Positions 48,381 through 57,391 of a stretch of 64,000 bases of DNA are shown here, in pieces. Numbering within the stretch: the stretch's first letter is position 1; every line of letters starts with the position of its first letter. The notes beneath the pieces are model-generated. The model saw only the letters and a program-made list of their open reading frames with translations. It was not told where the DNA came from and searched no databases. A program made the position numbers and the translations under genes. Source of the DNA: Gallaecimonas pentaromativorans (GTDB lineage Bacteria; Pseudomonadota; Gammaproteobacteria; Enterobacterales; Gallaecimonadaceae); contig NZ_RJUL01000002.1 in the NCBI RefSeq assembly GCF_003751625.1, positions 310,001-374,000 of the forward strand, written 5' to 3'.

Positions 48381-48457
48381 TGGCGGAGTGGACGGGACTC
48401 GAACCCGCGACCCCCGGCGTGACAGGCCGGTATTCTAACCAACTGAACTACCACTCC
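48381..48457 (-). tRNA. tRNA-Asp (GTC), copy 1
   Basis: 77 nt on the minus strand, beginning GGAGTGGTAGTTCAGTTGG and ending CCACTCCGCCA with the CCA encoded. Acceptor GGAGTGG pairs with CCACTCC; anticodon GTC lies at 48421-48423; T loop GGTTCGAGTCC. Last transcribed copy of the array. Confidence 0.97.
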
Positions 48458-48558
48458 GCACTTTATGCTTTTTTACCAAGCGGCGTGCAACCGGTTGGTA
48501 CATTGTCACTGGCGGTTTCCCGCTGCAATCAGAACCAAGTTCTTATTGCGTTAAATTA

Positions 48559-48577
48559 GGCGGAGTGGACGGGACTC
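48559..48577 (-). repeat. 19-nt tRNA-Asp 3'-end relic, first
   Basis: A 19-nt match to the 3' end of the tRNA gene (lacking the final A) stands alone between copies 1 and 2, followed by unrelated sequence that includes a perfect hairpin GGAAAGCC-TT-GGCTTTCC at 48604-48621. Confidence 0.85.
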
Positions 48578-48662
48578 AACGTGGCCGGCTAGGCCCGCGA
48601 CCCGGAAAGCCTTGGCTTTCCTCCGCGACGATAAGAACCAAGCCCTTATCGCATTTAATTAG

Positions 48663-48739
48663 TGGCGGAGTGGACGGGACTCGAACCCGCGACCCCCGGC
48701 GTGACAGGCCGGTATTCTAACCAACTGAACTACCACTCC
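48663..48739 (-). tRNA. tRNA-Asp (GTC), copy 2
   Basis: 77 nt, sequence identical to copy 1. It begins 282 bp to the right of copy 1. Confidence 0.97.
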
Positions 48740-48840
48740 GCACTTTATTCTTTTTTACCAATTGGCGTGCAACCGCTTGATACATTGTCACTGGCGGTTT
48801 CCCGCGACGACAAGAACCAGGTTCTCATCGCATTAAATTA

Positions 48841-48859
48841 GGCGGAGTGGACGGGACTC
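48841..48859 (-). repeat. 19-nt tRNA-Asp 3'-end relic, second
   Basis: Same 19-nt relic as at 48559, exactly 282 bp away, again followed by the GGAAAGCC/GGCTTTCC hairpin (48886-48903). Confidence 0.85.
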
Positions 48860-48944
48860 AACGTGGCCGGCTAGGCCCGCGACCCGGAAAGCCTTGGCTT
48901 TCCTCCGCGACGATAAGAACCAAGCCCTTATCGCATTTAATTAG

Positions 48945-49021
48945 TGGCGGAGTGGACGGGACTCGAACCCGCGACCCCCGGCGTGACAGGCCGGTATTCT
49001 AACCAACTGAACTACCACTCC
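48945..49021 (-). tRNA. tRNA-Asp (GTC), copy 3
   Basis: 77 nt, identical to copy 1, 282 bp from copy 2. The spacer to copy 4 is short (103 bp) and lacks the relic. Confidence 0.97.
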
Positions 49022-49124
49022 GCACTTTATTCTTTTTTACCAATCGGCGTGCAACCGCTTGGTACATTGTCACTAGCGGTTTCCCGCGACGACAAGAACC
49101 AAGTTCTCATCGCATTAAATTAGT

Positions 49125-49201
49125 TGGCGGAGTGGACGGGACTCGAACCCGCGACCCCCGGCGTGACAGGCCGGTATTCTAACCAACTGAACTACCACTC
49201 C
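49125..49201 (-). tRNA. tRNA-Asp (GTC), copy 4 (first transcribed)
   Basis: 77 nt, identical to the others. It is nearest the promoter at 49243-49272 and therefore first in the transcript. Confidence 0.97.
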
Positions 49202-49242
49202 GCTCAGTGCTATCCGGTGGTCATCCCCCCGGTGCGGCGCAA

Positions 49243-49272
49243 ATACTACGTTCGGCGCGCGTCTAGCGTCAA
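49243..49272 (-). promoter_or_regulatory. Promoter of the tRNA-Asp operon
   Basis: Minus strand: TTGACG (49272-49267), 18-bp spacer, TAGTAT (49248-49243), followed by a GC-rich discriminator (TTGCGCCGC) as in stringently controlled tRNA promoters. An AT-rich tract just upstream could act as an UP element. Confidence 0.75.
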
Positions 49273-49281
49273 CACCTTTTC

Positions 49282-50511
49282 TTAATTTTTTTCGTCTACA
49301 TCGTCAGGGCGGCTCAAATCGAGCAAAAAGCCATCATTTTCCGGCGTTTGCGGTTGAGATTCGGGCAATTGCGCCTCCTCTGTAGGCAAAGCTTCTTGGC
49401 GTTTACGGGCCCTTAACCACCACCAAAGTGTGCCAAAAATCACAGGCACCAGTGCAAAAAGCAGCCACCACGCCGAAAAGCCGGAATTTGCTGCTGGCTT
49501 CGCCGCTTCGGCCTGCGGGTCGACAGGGGGCTTGGGTTTGGGCGGCGGTACCGAAACCAGGGTCCGCTCAGGTAGTTGCAGCTCCCTTGCCGTGCCCTCG
49601 GCGTCGATAAAATCCACTTTACCGCTAACGGTGATGGCGTGCCCCGGCGTCTGCAGATAACGCAGCTCGGCCACACCGTTAACAGGGCGCAAAATGCGTT
49701 TTACCTGCTGGTTGTTGGCCAGATGCAGGGTGAGGGCTATCCGCACCGATTGCAGGTCCAGGGTGTCGTCGTTAAGGGTGGCCCGGTAAATCAGCGGGCT
49801 AAGGTCGTCTTGTGGCAGCGGCGTGTCGATGGTGAGCGGCAAGGGTTTTAGCAGCAGCTCCTGGGTGAACTCTTGGCTGTCAAACACCGCCGAATCGCGC
49901 AGCGACCATTGATAGTGCCCGGCCAGGGTGGGCACGTTGAGGGTGGCGCAATAACGGCCGCCCAGCCCTTTGAGGTGCACCTTGGCGGTAGAGCCAAAGG
50001 CAAAGTTGTCGTCCTTCCCCACGTGACTGCTGGTAAACCAGGTACGGGCGTCCACCAGCCGAGTAAATTCCGCCGCACTTAAACTGCCGGCCGGCTCGGC
50101 AATTTGCTGGCAAAGCTCGGTCTGTTCCCCTACGTAACGGGGATTGGGCCAAGCAGGGGCGCCAAAGGTAAAGCCCTTGAAGGGATAACGGCCGGTGAAT
50201 TCGCCAATGGCCTGCCAGGGGCCGGGGCGCGCCGATGCCATACGGACAATGTCCATGCCCGGCGCTGAGTACCAGTCCACGGTGTCGGGGTGGCGGTCGC
50301 GGTAGAATTTGTTGCCATCGGGGCCCACCAAGATCAGCGAGTCGCTGCCGCTTTTACGGCGCAGCACTTGATAGTAGGGGCCTTTGGGAAGATGAAAGAC
50401 GTTTTGCAGGTACAACAGCGACTGGGGCAAGGTGTCCTTGGGCTCGGCGCCTAAGGCCTGGCTTGCAAGGCAAAGGGCCGCCAGGCCCAGGCTGGCCTTT
50501 ATTGCCGCCAC
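49282..50511 (-). CDS. TIGR03503-type membrane-anchored protein
   Basis: 409 residues with an N-terminal signal (MAAIKASLGLAALCLASQALG), a long extracytoplasmic part and a C-terminal transmembrane helix (SAWWLLFALVPVIFGTLWWWL) followed by a short acidic tail. The text LYLQNVFHLPKGPYYQVLRRKSGSDSLILVGPDGNKFY and the layout match the TIGR03503 family of vibrios and shewanellas; its function is unknown. It begins 13 bp inside the end of dnaQ, so the two are coupled. Confidence 0.8.
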   Translation of the reverse strand: MAAIKASLGLAALCLASQALGAEPKDTLPQSLLYLQNVFHLPKGPYYQVLRRKSGSDSLILVGPDGNKFYRDRHPDTVDWYSAPGMDIVRMASARPGPWQAIGEFTGRYPFKGFTFGAPAWPNPRYVGEQTELCQQIAEPAGSLSAAEFTRLVDARTWFTSSHVGKDDNFAFGSTAKVHLKGLGGRYCATLNVPTLAGHYQWSLRDSAVFDSQEFTQELLLKPLPLTIDTPLPQDDLSPLIYRATLNDDTLDLQSVRIALTLHLANNQQVKRILRPVNGVAELRYLQTPGHAITVSGKVDFIDAEGTARELQLPERTLVSVPPPKPKPPVDPQAEAAKPAANSGFSAWWLLFALVPVIFGTLWWWLRARKRQEALPTEEAQLPESQPQTPENDGFLLDLSRPDDVDEKN

Positions 50512-51233
50512 AGGCAGTGGCCCCCTTTCTTTTCCACCAAATCGAGGCGGCTTTCGTGGGCTGCCAGCTCGTCGGCGCTGGCCCGCACCACGCTTAAGGC
50601 GTCGGCAGCCAGGGCTAGACGGCGAATTTCATTGCCGCCGGTATCGGAGCCGTCACCGCCGCTTGCCACCAGGTTGAGCTTGGTTTGGCCACCGGTCATG
50701 GCCAGATAAACGTCGGCTAAGATCTCGGCATCAAGCAAAGCGCCGTGCAGGGTACGGCCGGAGTTGTCGATAAAGAAGCGGTCGCACAATACGTCCAGGT
50801 TGTTGCGCTTGCCCGGGAACATCTGGCGCGCCAGCACCAGCGAGTCGGTTACGGTGCAAAACTGCTGGGTGGGCGGCTGCTGGGGGTTCCACATCCGAAA
50901 CTCAAAGTCCATAAAGCCGATATCGAAGGGGGCGTTATGGATAACCAGCTCGGCGCCACGGATAAACTCGATGAACTCCTGGGCCACGTCGCCAAAGCGG
51001 GGTTTGTCTTTCAGAAACTCGTCAGAAATACCATGAACTTCAAAGGCTTCCGGATCTACCGGCCGGTCAGGCTGCAAATACACATGAAAATGGCGGCCGG
51101 TCAGGCGGCGGTTTATCACCTCCACGCAACCAATCTCGATAATGCGGTGGCCTTCCCAATGGGGGCCCACATCCTGGTTCATACCGGTGGTCTCAGTATC
51201 CAGTACCACCTGACGATGTATCTGTTCGCTCAT
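50499..51233 (-). CDS. dnaQ: DNA polymerase III epsilon subunit (proofreading exonuclease)
   Basis: 244 residues. The DEDDh exonuclease motifs are visible: VVLDTETTGMN (Exo I), VIHNAPFDIGFMDFE (Exo II), and HGALLDAEILADVYLAM (Exo III). The C-terminus should bind the alpha subunit. AAGG precedes the start. Divergent from rnhA, as in E. coli. Confidence 0.96.
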   Translation of the reverse strand: MSEQIHRQVVLDTETTGMNQDVGPHWEGHRIIEIGCVEVINRRLTGRHFHVYLQPDRPVDPEAFEVHGISDEFLKDKPRFGDVAQEFIEFIRGAELVIHNAPFDIGFMDFEFRMWNPQQPPTQQFCTVTDSLVLARQMFPGKRNNLDVLCDRFFIDNSGRTLHGALLDAEILADVYLAMTGGQTKLNLVASGGDGSDTGGNEIRRLALAADALSVVRASADELAAHESRLDLVEKKGGHCLWRQ

Positions 51234-51309
51234 AACACCTTGTGTTTGCTGACCGGCGCCGAGAAAGGCACACTTGAAAGATTATCGGCATCTTACCAAT
51301 GAAAGCGCA

Positions 51310-51774
51310 GTGCAAAAACAGATAACCCTATATACCGACGGTTCCTGCCTGGGTAACCCGGGCCCAGGCGGCTATGGCGTACTGCTACGTTATCGCCAGC
51401 ATGAAAAATGCCTGAGCCAGGGCTATAAGCTCACCACCAACAACCGCATGGAGCTGCTGGCCGCCATCAAGGGGCTGGAGGTGCTTAAAGAGCCCTGCTC
51501 CATCGATATCTGGACCGACAGCCAATATGTGCGCCAGGGCATTACCTCCTGGATGGCCGGCTGGAAGAAAAATGGTTGGCGCACCGCCAGCCGCCAACCG
51601 GTAAAAAACCAAGACCTTTGGCAACGCTTAGACGCCGCCGCCAGTTTGCATGACATCCGCTGGCACTGGGTCAAGGGCCATTCAGGCCACCCCGAGAACG
51701 AAAAGGTAGACCAACTGGCAAGAGAAGCGGCCGAGTCGAGCAATTTGCTGGAAGACAGCGGGTTCGAGGGCTGA
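51310..51774 (+). CDS. rnhA: Ribonuclease HI
   Basis: 154 residues from the GTG at 51310. The N-terminus [20 protein letters not shown] then aligns residue for residue with E. coli RnhA; a TTG at 51274 would add 12 residues. Catalytic D (TDGS), E (MELLAAI), D (TDSQYV) and the late D (EKVDQLA) are present. It degrades RNA in RNA-DNA hybrids. 1 bp to the next gene. Confidence 0.95.
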   Translation: MQKQITLYTDGSCLGNPGPGGYGVLLRYRQHEKCLSQGYKLTTNNRMELLAAIKGLEVLKEPCSIDIWTDSQYVRQGITSWMAGWKKNGWRTASRQPVKNQDLWQRLDAAASLHDIRWHWVKGHSGHPENEKVDQLAREAAESSNLLEDSGFEG

Positions 51775-51775
51775 G

Positions 51776-52543
51776 ATGGTCAAGGGCATCCTTTGCGACT
51801 TGGACGGGGTGGTCTACCAGCACCAAGGCGCGCTGCCCGGCGCCGTTGAAGCCATCCATGCCCTGCAACAAGCCAATGTGCCCCTGGCTTTTGTTACCAA
51901 CACCACCAGCGCTTCAAGCGACATGCTGGCCAAAAAGCTTGGTCAACTGGGTGTCAACATTCCTGCCAGCCACATTATCACCCCGGTAACAGTGGCCAGG
52001 GCCGAGCTTGAAGGGCGGGGCCTTGAACGCATCTGGCTGCTGACAAACCCGGCCCTTAAAAGCGCCTTTGACGGCTTTGTGCTGGACAAAACCCGCCCCC
52101 AGGCGTTGGTGGTGGCCGACCTTGGCAAGGATTGGCGCTATGAGCTGTTGAACGCCGCCTTTAACTACCTTATCGAGCACCCCAAAGTGCCGGTGATAAG
52201 CCTGGGCCTGTCGGATTTTTACCAAGGCAAGGACCAGCTAATGCTGGATGTGGGCCCTTTTGCCAGGCTCCTCACCCAAAGCAGCGGCAACCCCTTAGTG
52301 GTGTGCGGCAAACCGGGCCGTGAGACTTTTCACCTCGGGGCGCGGCTTCTAAACCTGGCCCCAAACGAAGTGGCGATGGTGGGAGATGACATCAACACCG
52401 ATGCCCTCGCCGCCATGGACGCTGGGCTGACCGGCATTTTGGTGAAAACCGGCAAGTTTCGCAGCAGCCAGCTTAACGGGCGCCAAAGCGACGTTATTCT
52501 CGCGGGGCTTTGGGCGCTTCCAGCCTGGCTACGCGACCAGTAA
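51776..52543 (+). CDS. HAD-superfamily IIA hydrolase (LHPP-like)
   Basis: 255 residues. HAD motifs: LCDLDGVVY (nucleophile Asp8), FVTNTTSAS (motif II) and a motif IV MVGDDINTDALAAMDAG. The cap insertion and length match subfamily TIGR01458, which includes phospholysine/phosphohistidine phosphatases. Substrate unknown. Operon with rnhA; its 3' end overlaps the convergent yafS by 50 bp. Confidence 0.88.
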   Translation: MVKGILCDLDGVVYQHQGALPGAVEAIHALQQANVPLAFVTNTTSASSDMLAKKLGQLGVNIPASHIITPVTVARAELEGRGLERIWLLTNPALKSAFDGFVLDKTRPQALVVADLGKDWRYELLNAAFNYLIEHPKVPVISLGLSDFYQGKDQLMLDVGPFARLLTQSSGNPLVVCGKPGRETFHLGARLLNLAPNEVAMVGDDINTDALAAMDAGLTGILVKTGKFRSSQLNGRQSDVILAGLWALPAWLRDQ

Positions 52544-53237
52544 CAGTACCAGCAAGTGGATTAACCACCCTTTTACGTTGACGGCTCAGCGCCGGGGTAA
52601 CGGTCATGGGAATGGCTCTTTTGCGGGCTACCAGCATATAAACACCGCCGAAAAAGGGCGCGTAGTTCTCGCCCAGGGCTTCGAGCCAGTGCGGGGTTTT
52701 AGACGACAGCGGCCCAAACAGCAGACGGTCATCGGCCAAAATTTCAAAGCCCAGCAACGCCAGCCAATCCTTGACCCGCAGCGGATGATAAAAATGGCCA
52801 TCAAAGGGCGGAGAGCGTTTCCAAAAGGCCGTTAAGTGCATCAATGACAAGGGGTTAAAGCCGGTCAGCACCAGATGCCCGCCTTCCACCAGCACCCGCT
52901 CGGCTTCGCGCATCAGCTGGTGTGGGTCTTTGCTGTATTCAAGGTTGTGGCACAGCACCAGCACATCGACACTGCGGCCCTGCAGCGGCAGCTCGCTGCC
53001 GGCAAAATGCACCTGACCGGTAGCGCCCATATGCCATTGGCGCTGCATCCTGGCCGCCGAGGTGTCAAAGGCGCCGGCTAGAGGGCCGAGCTTGACCAGG
53101 TAATAACCGTAGAACCGCGGCCACCAAAGGCTCAACCGGCACGCCTCCTGTTCGAGCAGCCAGCTACCGTCCTTGAGACTTTGCCAGGACTCAGGCATGG
53201 TGCCCGAATGATGCCTCTTTATGGGGCCAAACAGCAT
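52494..53237 (-). CDS. yafS: SAM-dependent methyltransferase, YafS-like
   Basis: 247 residues from the ATG at 53237, giving an N-terminal length like E. coli YafS; the ATG at 53198 is an alternative. LPLQGRSVDVLVLCHNLEYSKDPHQLMREAERVLVEGGHLVLTGFNPLSL is the methyltransferase core, and VARKRAIPMTVTP at the C-terminus also matches YafS. Position between rnhA and gloB as in E. coli. Substrate unknown. Confidence 0.88.
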   Translation of the reverse strand: MLFGPIKRHHSGTMPESWQSLKDGSWLLEQEACRLSLWWPRFYGYYLVKLGPLAGAFDTSAARMQRQWHMGATGQVHFAGSELPLQGRSVDVLVLCHNLEYSKDPHQLMREAERVLVEGGHLVLTGFNPLSLMHLTAFWKRSPPFDGHFYHPLRVKDWLALLGFEILADDRLLFGPLSSKTPHWLEALGENYAPFFGGVYMLVARKRAIPMTVTPALSRQRKRVVNPLAGTVTGRVARLEAPKAPRE

Positions 53238-53291
53238 CGCCAACCAACCTTTCCAATCTGTATCAATGACACTGTGCCTGCGGAGCGAGCG

Positions 53292-54077
53292 ATGAACAAG
53301 CCGTTGCCTCATCAAGACCCCGTTTTTGCCATCAGCGCCTTTAAAGATAACTATATCTGGGCCATCGAGACCGGCCCCGGCAAGGTGGCCGTAGTCGACC
53401 CGGGCGACGCCGCCCCGGTGCTCAGCGCCTTGGCCGAGCGCCAACTGACCCTTAGCGCCATCCTCATCACCCACCACCACAGCGACCACACCGGCGGTAT
53501 CCGCGCTTTATTGGAAAAATTTGCGGTGCCGGTGTTTGGCCCCACCAACAAAGCCATTGATGGCATTAGCCATCCGGTTTCAGAGGGTGATCAGGTTCAA
53601 CTTCAACGTCTTAGCCCTTTGCAAGTAATTAGCGTTCCCGGGCATACTCTGGACCATATTGCCTACCACGGGCAGGGAATGCTGTTTTGTGGCGATACCT
53701 TGTTCAGCGCAGGTTGCGGCCGATTGTTCGAAGGTGACGCCCCAACCATGTACCGCTCGCTTGCCAAGCTGGCGGCCCTTAAGGACGAGACCCGGGTCTA
53801 CTGCGCCCACGAATACACCCAGGCCAACCTGCGGTTTGCCTGGAAGATAGAGCCTGCTAACCAGGCCTTGAAAACCTACATGGAGGACGTGGCAGAGCGC
53901 CGGCAGCACAACCTGCCCACCCTGCCCTCCACAATAGCGAAAGAAAAGGCCATCAACCCTTTTTTGCGCGCCCAAGAGATTGCCGTCAAGGACGCCGCCG
54001 AGGCTTACGCCAAAGCGCCCTGCCCGACAGCAGTCGACGTTTTTGCGGCTTTGCGACGCTTTAAAGATGAAAGCTGA
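53292..54077 (+). CDS. gloB: Hydroxyacylglutathione hydrolase (glyoxalase II)
   Basis: 261 residues. The metallo-beta-lactamase motif THHHSDHTGG binds two metals; VPGHTLDHIAYH, FCGDTLFSAGCGRLFEG and YCAHEYTQANLRFA complete it. It hydrolyses S-lactoylglutathione in methylglyoxal detoxification. Start at ATG 53292 after GGAGCGAG; upstream open frame rejected. Divergent from yafS. Confidence 0.96.
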   Translation: MNKPLPHQDPVFAISAFKDNYIWAIETGPGKVAVVDPGDAAPVLSALAERQLTLSAILITHHHSDHTGGIRALLEKFAVPVFGPTNKAIDGISHPVSEGDQVQLQRLSPLQVISVPGHTLDHIAYHGQGMLFCGDTLFSAGCGRLFEGDAPTMYRSLAKLAALKDETRVYCAHEYTQANLRFAWKIEPANQALKTYMEDVAERRQHNLPTLPSTIAKEKAINPFLRAQEIAVKDAAEAYAKAPCPTAVDVFAALRRFKDES

Positions 54078-54103
54078 ATTTGCCCCCGACAATGCAGATT
54101 TTG

Positions 54104-55690
54104 ATGAATAAGACAGCGTTAGCCTTATTGCTGCCGGTACTGTTGGCCGGCTGCCAGATGACCAAAACCGCGCAGCAGGCTGAGCCGCTGCCGGTGGCGC
54201 TAAGCCCGGCCACGGACACCCCCGACAATGACACCGCAGTCGCTGCCGCCGGTGACGACACCTTGCCGCCTGAGCCCGAAAGCTCCGAGGTGGACGTGTT
54301 GGCCGATGCCGACCAAAACGGTGAACAGGTGGCCCCGTTTGACGACCTCTGGGACGTTATCGCCAATGATTTCGCGCTCAACTACAACACCGAAGAGCCG
54401 CGCATCCTGGCGCAAAAACGCTGGTTTGAGAAACACCCCAAATACCTCGAGAGGGTATCCAAAAGGGCCGAGCCTTTCCTGTTCTTGATTGTCCAGCAGC
54501 TTGAAGATGCCAAGGTTCCCACCGAGCTGGCACTGCTGCCCATAGTAGAAAGCGCCTTCGACCCCTTTGCTTACTCCCATGGCCGTGCTGCCGGCATGTG
54601 GCAGTTCATCAGCGGTACCGGTGACCGTTTTGGTCTTGAACAGGATTATTGGTATGACGGCCGCCGCGACGTGCTGGCCTCTACCAAGGCCGCCATCGCC
54701 TACCTCAAATACCTCAACGAGATGTTTGACGGTGACTGGCTCAACGCCCTGGCTGCTTACAACTCCGGCGAAGGCCGGGTGATGCGCGCCATCGCCTACA
54801 ACAAGAAGCACAACAAGCCCACCGATTTTTGGCATCTGGCCCTGCCCAAGGAAACCCGCGCCTATGTGCCGCGGTTGCTGGCCCTGGCCGAGATTTTGAA
54901 AAGCGAACAAGGTCGCAATCACTTTAATGCGGTGGCCAACGAACCGCGCTTGGCCCAGGTGAAGGTGAAAAAGCAGCTGGATTTGTCGGTTGCGGCCGAC
55001 TTGGCCGGCATCAGCGTCAGTAAGCTGCATGCCTTAAACCCCGGTTTTAACCGCTGGGCCACCAGCCCAGGCAGCACCCAGACCCTGCTGCTGCCCAAGG
55101 CCAAGGCCGAAACCTTCGAGACCAAGCTGGCAGCGCTGCCGGCTAAAGATCGCCTGCGCTGGACCATGCACAAGGTCAAAAGCGGTGACAGCCTGCTCAA
55201 GCTCGCCCACCTCTACGACACCGACGTGGCCGCCCTTCGCAAGGCCAACCACATCAAGGGTAACCTTATCCGGGTTGGCCAGGATTTGATGATCCCGCTG
55301 TCGAGCCAAGCCCTGGCCGACGGCCGGCCAAGCCAAGCCGTTGCCAACCGCACCGCCACCCTGACCCACAGCGTGCGCAGCGGCGAGAGCCTGTGGACCA
55401 TCGCCCACAAGTACAACGTCAAGGTCAAGGATCTGGCGCGCTGGAACCACATGTCCACCAAGGACACCCTGTCGCTGAACAAGAAGCTGACCGTGCGCCT
55501 GGACTCCGAGGTCAAAGGGGTCAACCGCAACGTCAGCTACAAGGTGCGCAGTGGCGATTCACTGTCGACCATCGCCAGCAAGTTCAAGGTGTCGGTGGCT
55601 GATCTAATGAAATGGAACCAGTTAGACGCCGACAATTACCTGCAACCGGGCCAGGTGCTCAAGTTGCTGGTGGATGTGACCCGCTCCTGA
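54104..55690 (+). CDS. mltD: Membrane-bound lytic transglycosylase D
   Basis: 528 residues from ATG 54104; upstream in-frame starts at 54080 and 54092 are possible. Lipobox PVLLAGCQM. A lytic transglycosylase (SLT) domain has the catalytic Glu in LPIVESAFDPFAYS and AAGMWQFI. Three C-terminal LysM domains (VKSGDSLLKLAHLY, VRSGESLWTIAHKY, VRSGDSLSTIASKF) bind peptidoglycan. It cleaves cell-wall glycans from the outer membrane. Follows gloB directly, as in E. coli. Confidence 0.94.
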   Translation: MNKTALALLLPVLLAGCQMTKTAQQAEPLPVALSPATDTPDNDTAVAAAGDDTLPPEPESSEVDVLADADQNGEQVAPFDDLWDVIANDFALNYNTEEPRILAQKRWFEKHPKYLERVSKRAEPFLFLIVQQLEDAKVPTELALLPIVESAFDPFAYSHGRAAGMWQFISGTGDRFGLEQDYWYDGRRDVLASTKAAIAYLKYLNEMFDGDWLNALAAYNSGEGRVMRAIAYNKKHNKPTDFWHLALPKETRAYVPRLLALAEILKSEQGRNHFNAVANEPRLAQVKVKKQLDLSVAADLAGISVSKLHALNPGFNRWATSPGSTQTLLLPKAKAETFETKLAALPAKDRLRWTMHKVKSGDSLLKLAHLYDTDVAALRKANHIKGNLIRVGQDLMIPLSSQALADGRPSQAVANRTATLTHSVRSGESLWTIAHKYNVKVKDLARWNHMSTKDTLSLNKKLTVRLDSEVKGVNRNVSYKVRSGDSLSTIASKFKVSVADLMKWNQLDADNYLQPGQVLKLLVDVTRS

Positions 55691-55691
55691 T

Positions 55692-55725
55692 AAAAGGCCC
55701 GCAGAACGCGGGCCTTTTGCTTTTT
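55692..55725 (+). terminator. Terminator after mltD
   Basis: AAAAGGCCCGC-AGAAC-GCGGGCCTTTTGCTTTTT. Confidence 0.75.
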
Positions 55726-55799
55726 GTCGCGCCGGGGTTTTACCGAGGCCGCCGGGGTGGTAATACTCAGGCAAATCCATAACAACAGAGACAGTGTCC

Positions 55800-57284
55800 G
55801 TGAGAACTCTCCTGCTTAGCCTGGCCCTGGTTGCCGCCCCGCTGTGGGCCGCCGACAAGGCCGACGCTCCGGTGCCGGACGTCAAAGAACAACACGTGGT
55901 TACCGAGCACAGCGTGCGCATCCAAGGTGACAAGGTCCAATACAAAGCCACCACCGGCACCCTGGTGCTCAAAGACGACAAGGGTAACCCCACCGCCAGC
56001 TTCTTCTACATTGCCTACACCAAAGACGGTGTGGACGATGCGCGCAAGCGCCCGGTGACTTTTGCCTACAACGGCGGCCCGGGCTCGTCCTCGGTGTGGC
56101 TGCACATGGGCGCCCTTGGCCCGCGTATCGTCAAATTTCCCGACGTTACCCAGCCGGCCAACGCGCCTTTTGACGTGGTAGACAACAAAGACAGTATCCT
56201 CGACACCACAGACTTGGTGTTTATCGACCCGGTCGGCACCGGCTACTCCAAGGCCGAAGGCAAGAAGGAAGGTAAGGATTTTTGGGGAGTGGACAGCGAT
56301 AAAAAGGCCATGGCCGAGTTTATCCGCCTGTGGCTGACCAAAGCCGAGCGCTGGAACTCTCCTAAATTCCTGGCCGGCGAGTCCTACGGCACCACCCGCA
56401 GCGCGGCAGTGGTTGATGAGCTGGAAAGCCACGGCGTGTACATGAACGGCGTGGTGCTGATGTCCAGCGTGCTGGATTTCTCCACCATCAGCTTCAACCC
56501 AGGTAACGACTTGCCCTACATCACCTACCTGCCCACCTACGCTGCCACTGCCTGGTACCACGACGCCCTACCGAACAAGCCAAAGGACTTGGAAGCCTTC
56601 TTAAAAGAAGTGCGCGCCTTTGCCGGTGGCGAATACGCCGCGGCGCTCTTTAAGGGCAGCGATATCGGCGCCGAAGAAAAGGCCCGCATCATCGACAAGC
56701 TGCACCAGTACACCGGCCTGTCCAAGGCCTACCTGGATCAAACCAACCTGCGCATCGACATCATGCGCTTTACCAAAGAACTGCTGCGGGACAAACGCCG
56801 CACCGTTGGCCGCCTGGACAGCCGCTTTGAAGGCATCGACCACGACGCCGCCGGCGAGACCTTCGAGCACGACCCCAGCTACACCGCCATCATGGGCCCC
56901 TACACCGCCGCCTTTAACGACTACGTGCGCCGCGAGCTCAAGTTCAAGGACGACAGCGAATACCAAATCCTGTCCTACAAAGTGAACATGGGTTGGGACT
57001 GGGGTAAAGGTGGCTGGAAGGGCTACACCAACGTGGCCGAAGACTTGCGCCATGCCATGAGCACCAACACTCACCTCAAGGTGATGGTGGCCAACGGCTA
57101 CTACGACATGGCAACCCCCTTCTTCGCCACCGAGTACACCTTCAGCCATATGGGCCTTGAGCCCAGCATCGAGAAGAATGTGTCCTTCAGCTACTACCCG
57201 GCCGGGCACATGATGTACGTGCAGCCCGCCTCCCGCGAGAAACTGGCCGATAACATCCGCGCCTTTATCAAAAGCGCCTATTAA
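55800..57284 (+). CDS. S10 family serine carboxypeptidase, exported
   Basis: 494 residues from GTG 55800 (a GTG six bases earlier is also possible). Signal peptide RTLLLSLALVAAPLWA. The S10 motifs are all present: FAYNGGPGSSSVW (oxyanion), FLAGESYGTTRSA (Ser), NGYYDMATPFFA (Asp) and SYYPAGHMMYV (His). Removes C-terminal residues from peptides outside the cytoplasm; common in gammaproteobacteria and xanthomonads. Terminators on both sides make it monocistronic. Confidence 0.93.
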   Translation: MRTLLLSLALVAAPLWAADKADAPVPDVKEQHVVTEHSVRIQGDKVQYKATTGTLVLKDDKGNPTASFFYIAYTKDGVDDARKRPVTFAYNGGPGSSSVWLHMGALGPRIVKFPDVTQPANAPFDVVDNKDSILDTTDLVFIDPVGTGYSKAEGKKEGKDFWGVDSDKKAMAEFIRLWLTKAERWNSPKFLAGESYGTTRSAAVVDELESHGVYMNGVVLMSSVLDFSTISFNPGNDLPYITYLPTYAATAWYHDALPNKPKDLEAFLKEVRAFAGGEYAAALFKGSDIGAEEKARIIDKLHQYTGLSKAYLDQTNLRIDIMRFTKELLRDKRRTVGRLDSRFEGIDHDAAGETFEHDPSYTAIMGPYTAAFNDYVRRELKFKDDSEYQILSYKVNMGWDWGKGGWKGYTNVAEDLRHAMSTNTHLKVMVANGYYDMATPFFATEYTFSHMGLEPSIEKNVSFSYYPAGHMMYVQPASREKLADNIRAFIKSAY

Positions 57285-57298
57285 GCCCAAATAGACCC

Positions 57299-57327
57299 AA
57301 AAGCCCGGCTAAAGCCGGGCTTTTTTA
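57299..57327 (+). terminator. Terminator after S10 peptidase
   Basis: AAAAGCCCGGC-TAAA-GCCGGGCTTTTTT. Confidence 0.85.
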
Positions 57328-57391
57328 TTGGCGCTGATCTACCCACGTCGCGCAGGGGTATAACCGCTCAGAAGTCACAGTGAGAAGCCCC

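Larger units (their letters stand above)
48381..49201 (-). repeat. Tandem tRNA-Asp repeat array
   Basis: Repeat starts are at 48381, 48663, 48945 and 49125, giving periods of 282, 282 and 180 bp. The 180-bp unit lacks the 102 bp that carry the 19-nt relic and its hairpin. Spacers share a conserved small hairpin (AGAACCAAGTTCT, with AGAACCAGGTTCT in one unit). The high identity of spacers implies recent duplication or ongoing homogenisation. Confidence 0.9.

Noticed and set aside
48381..49201. CRISPR-like regular repeats
   Set aside because: The repeated units fold as complete tRNA-Asp genes and the spacers are themselves near-identical, so this is a tRNA array.
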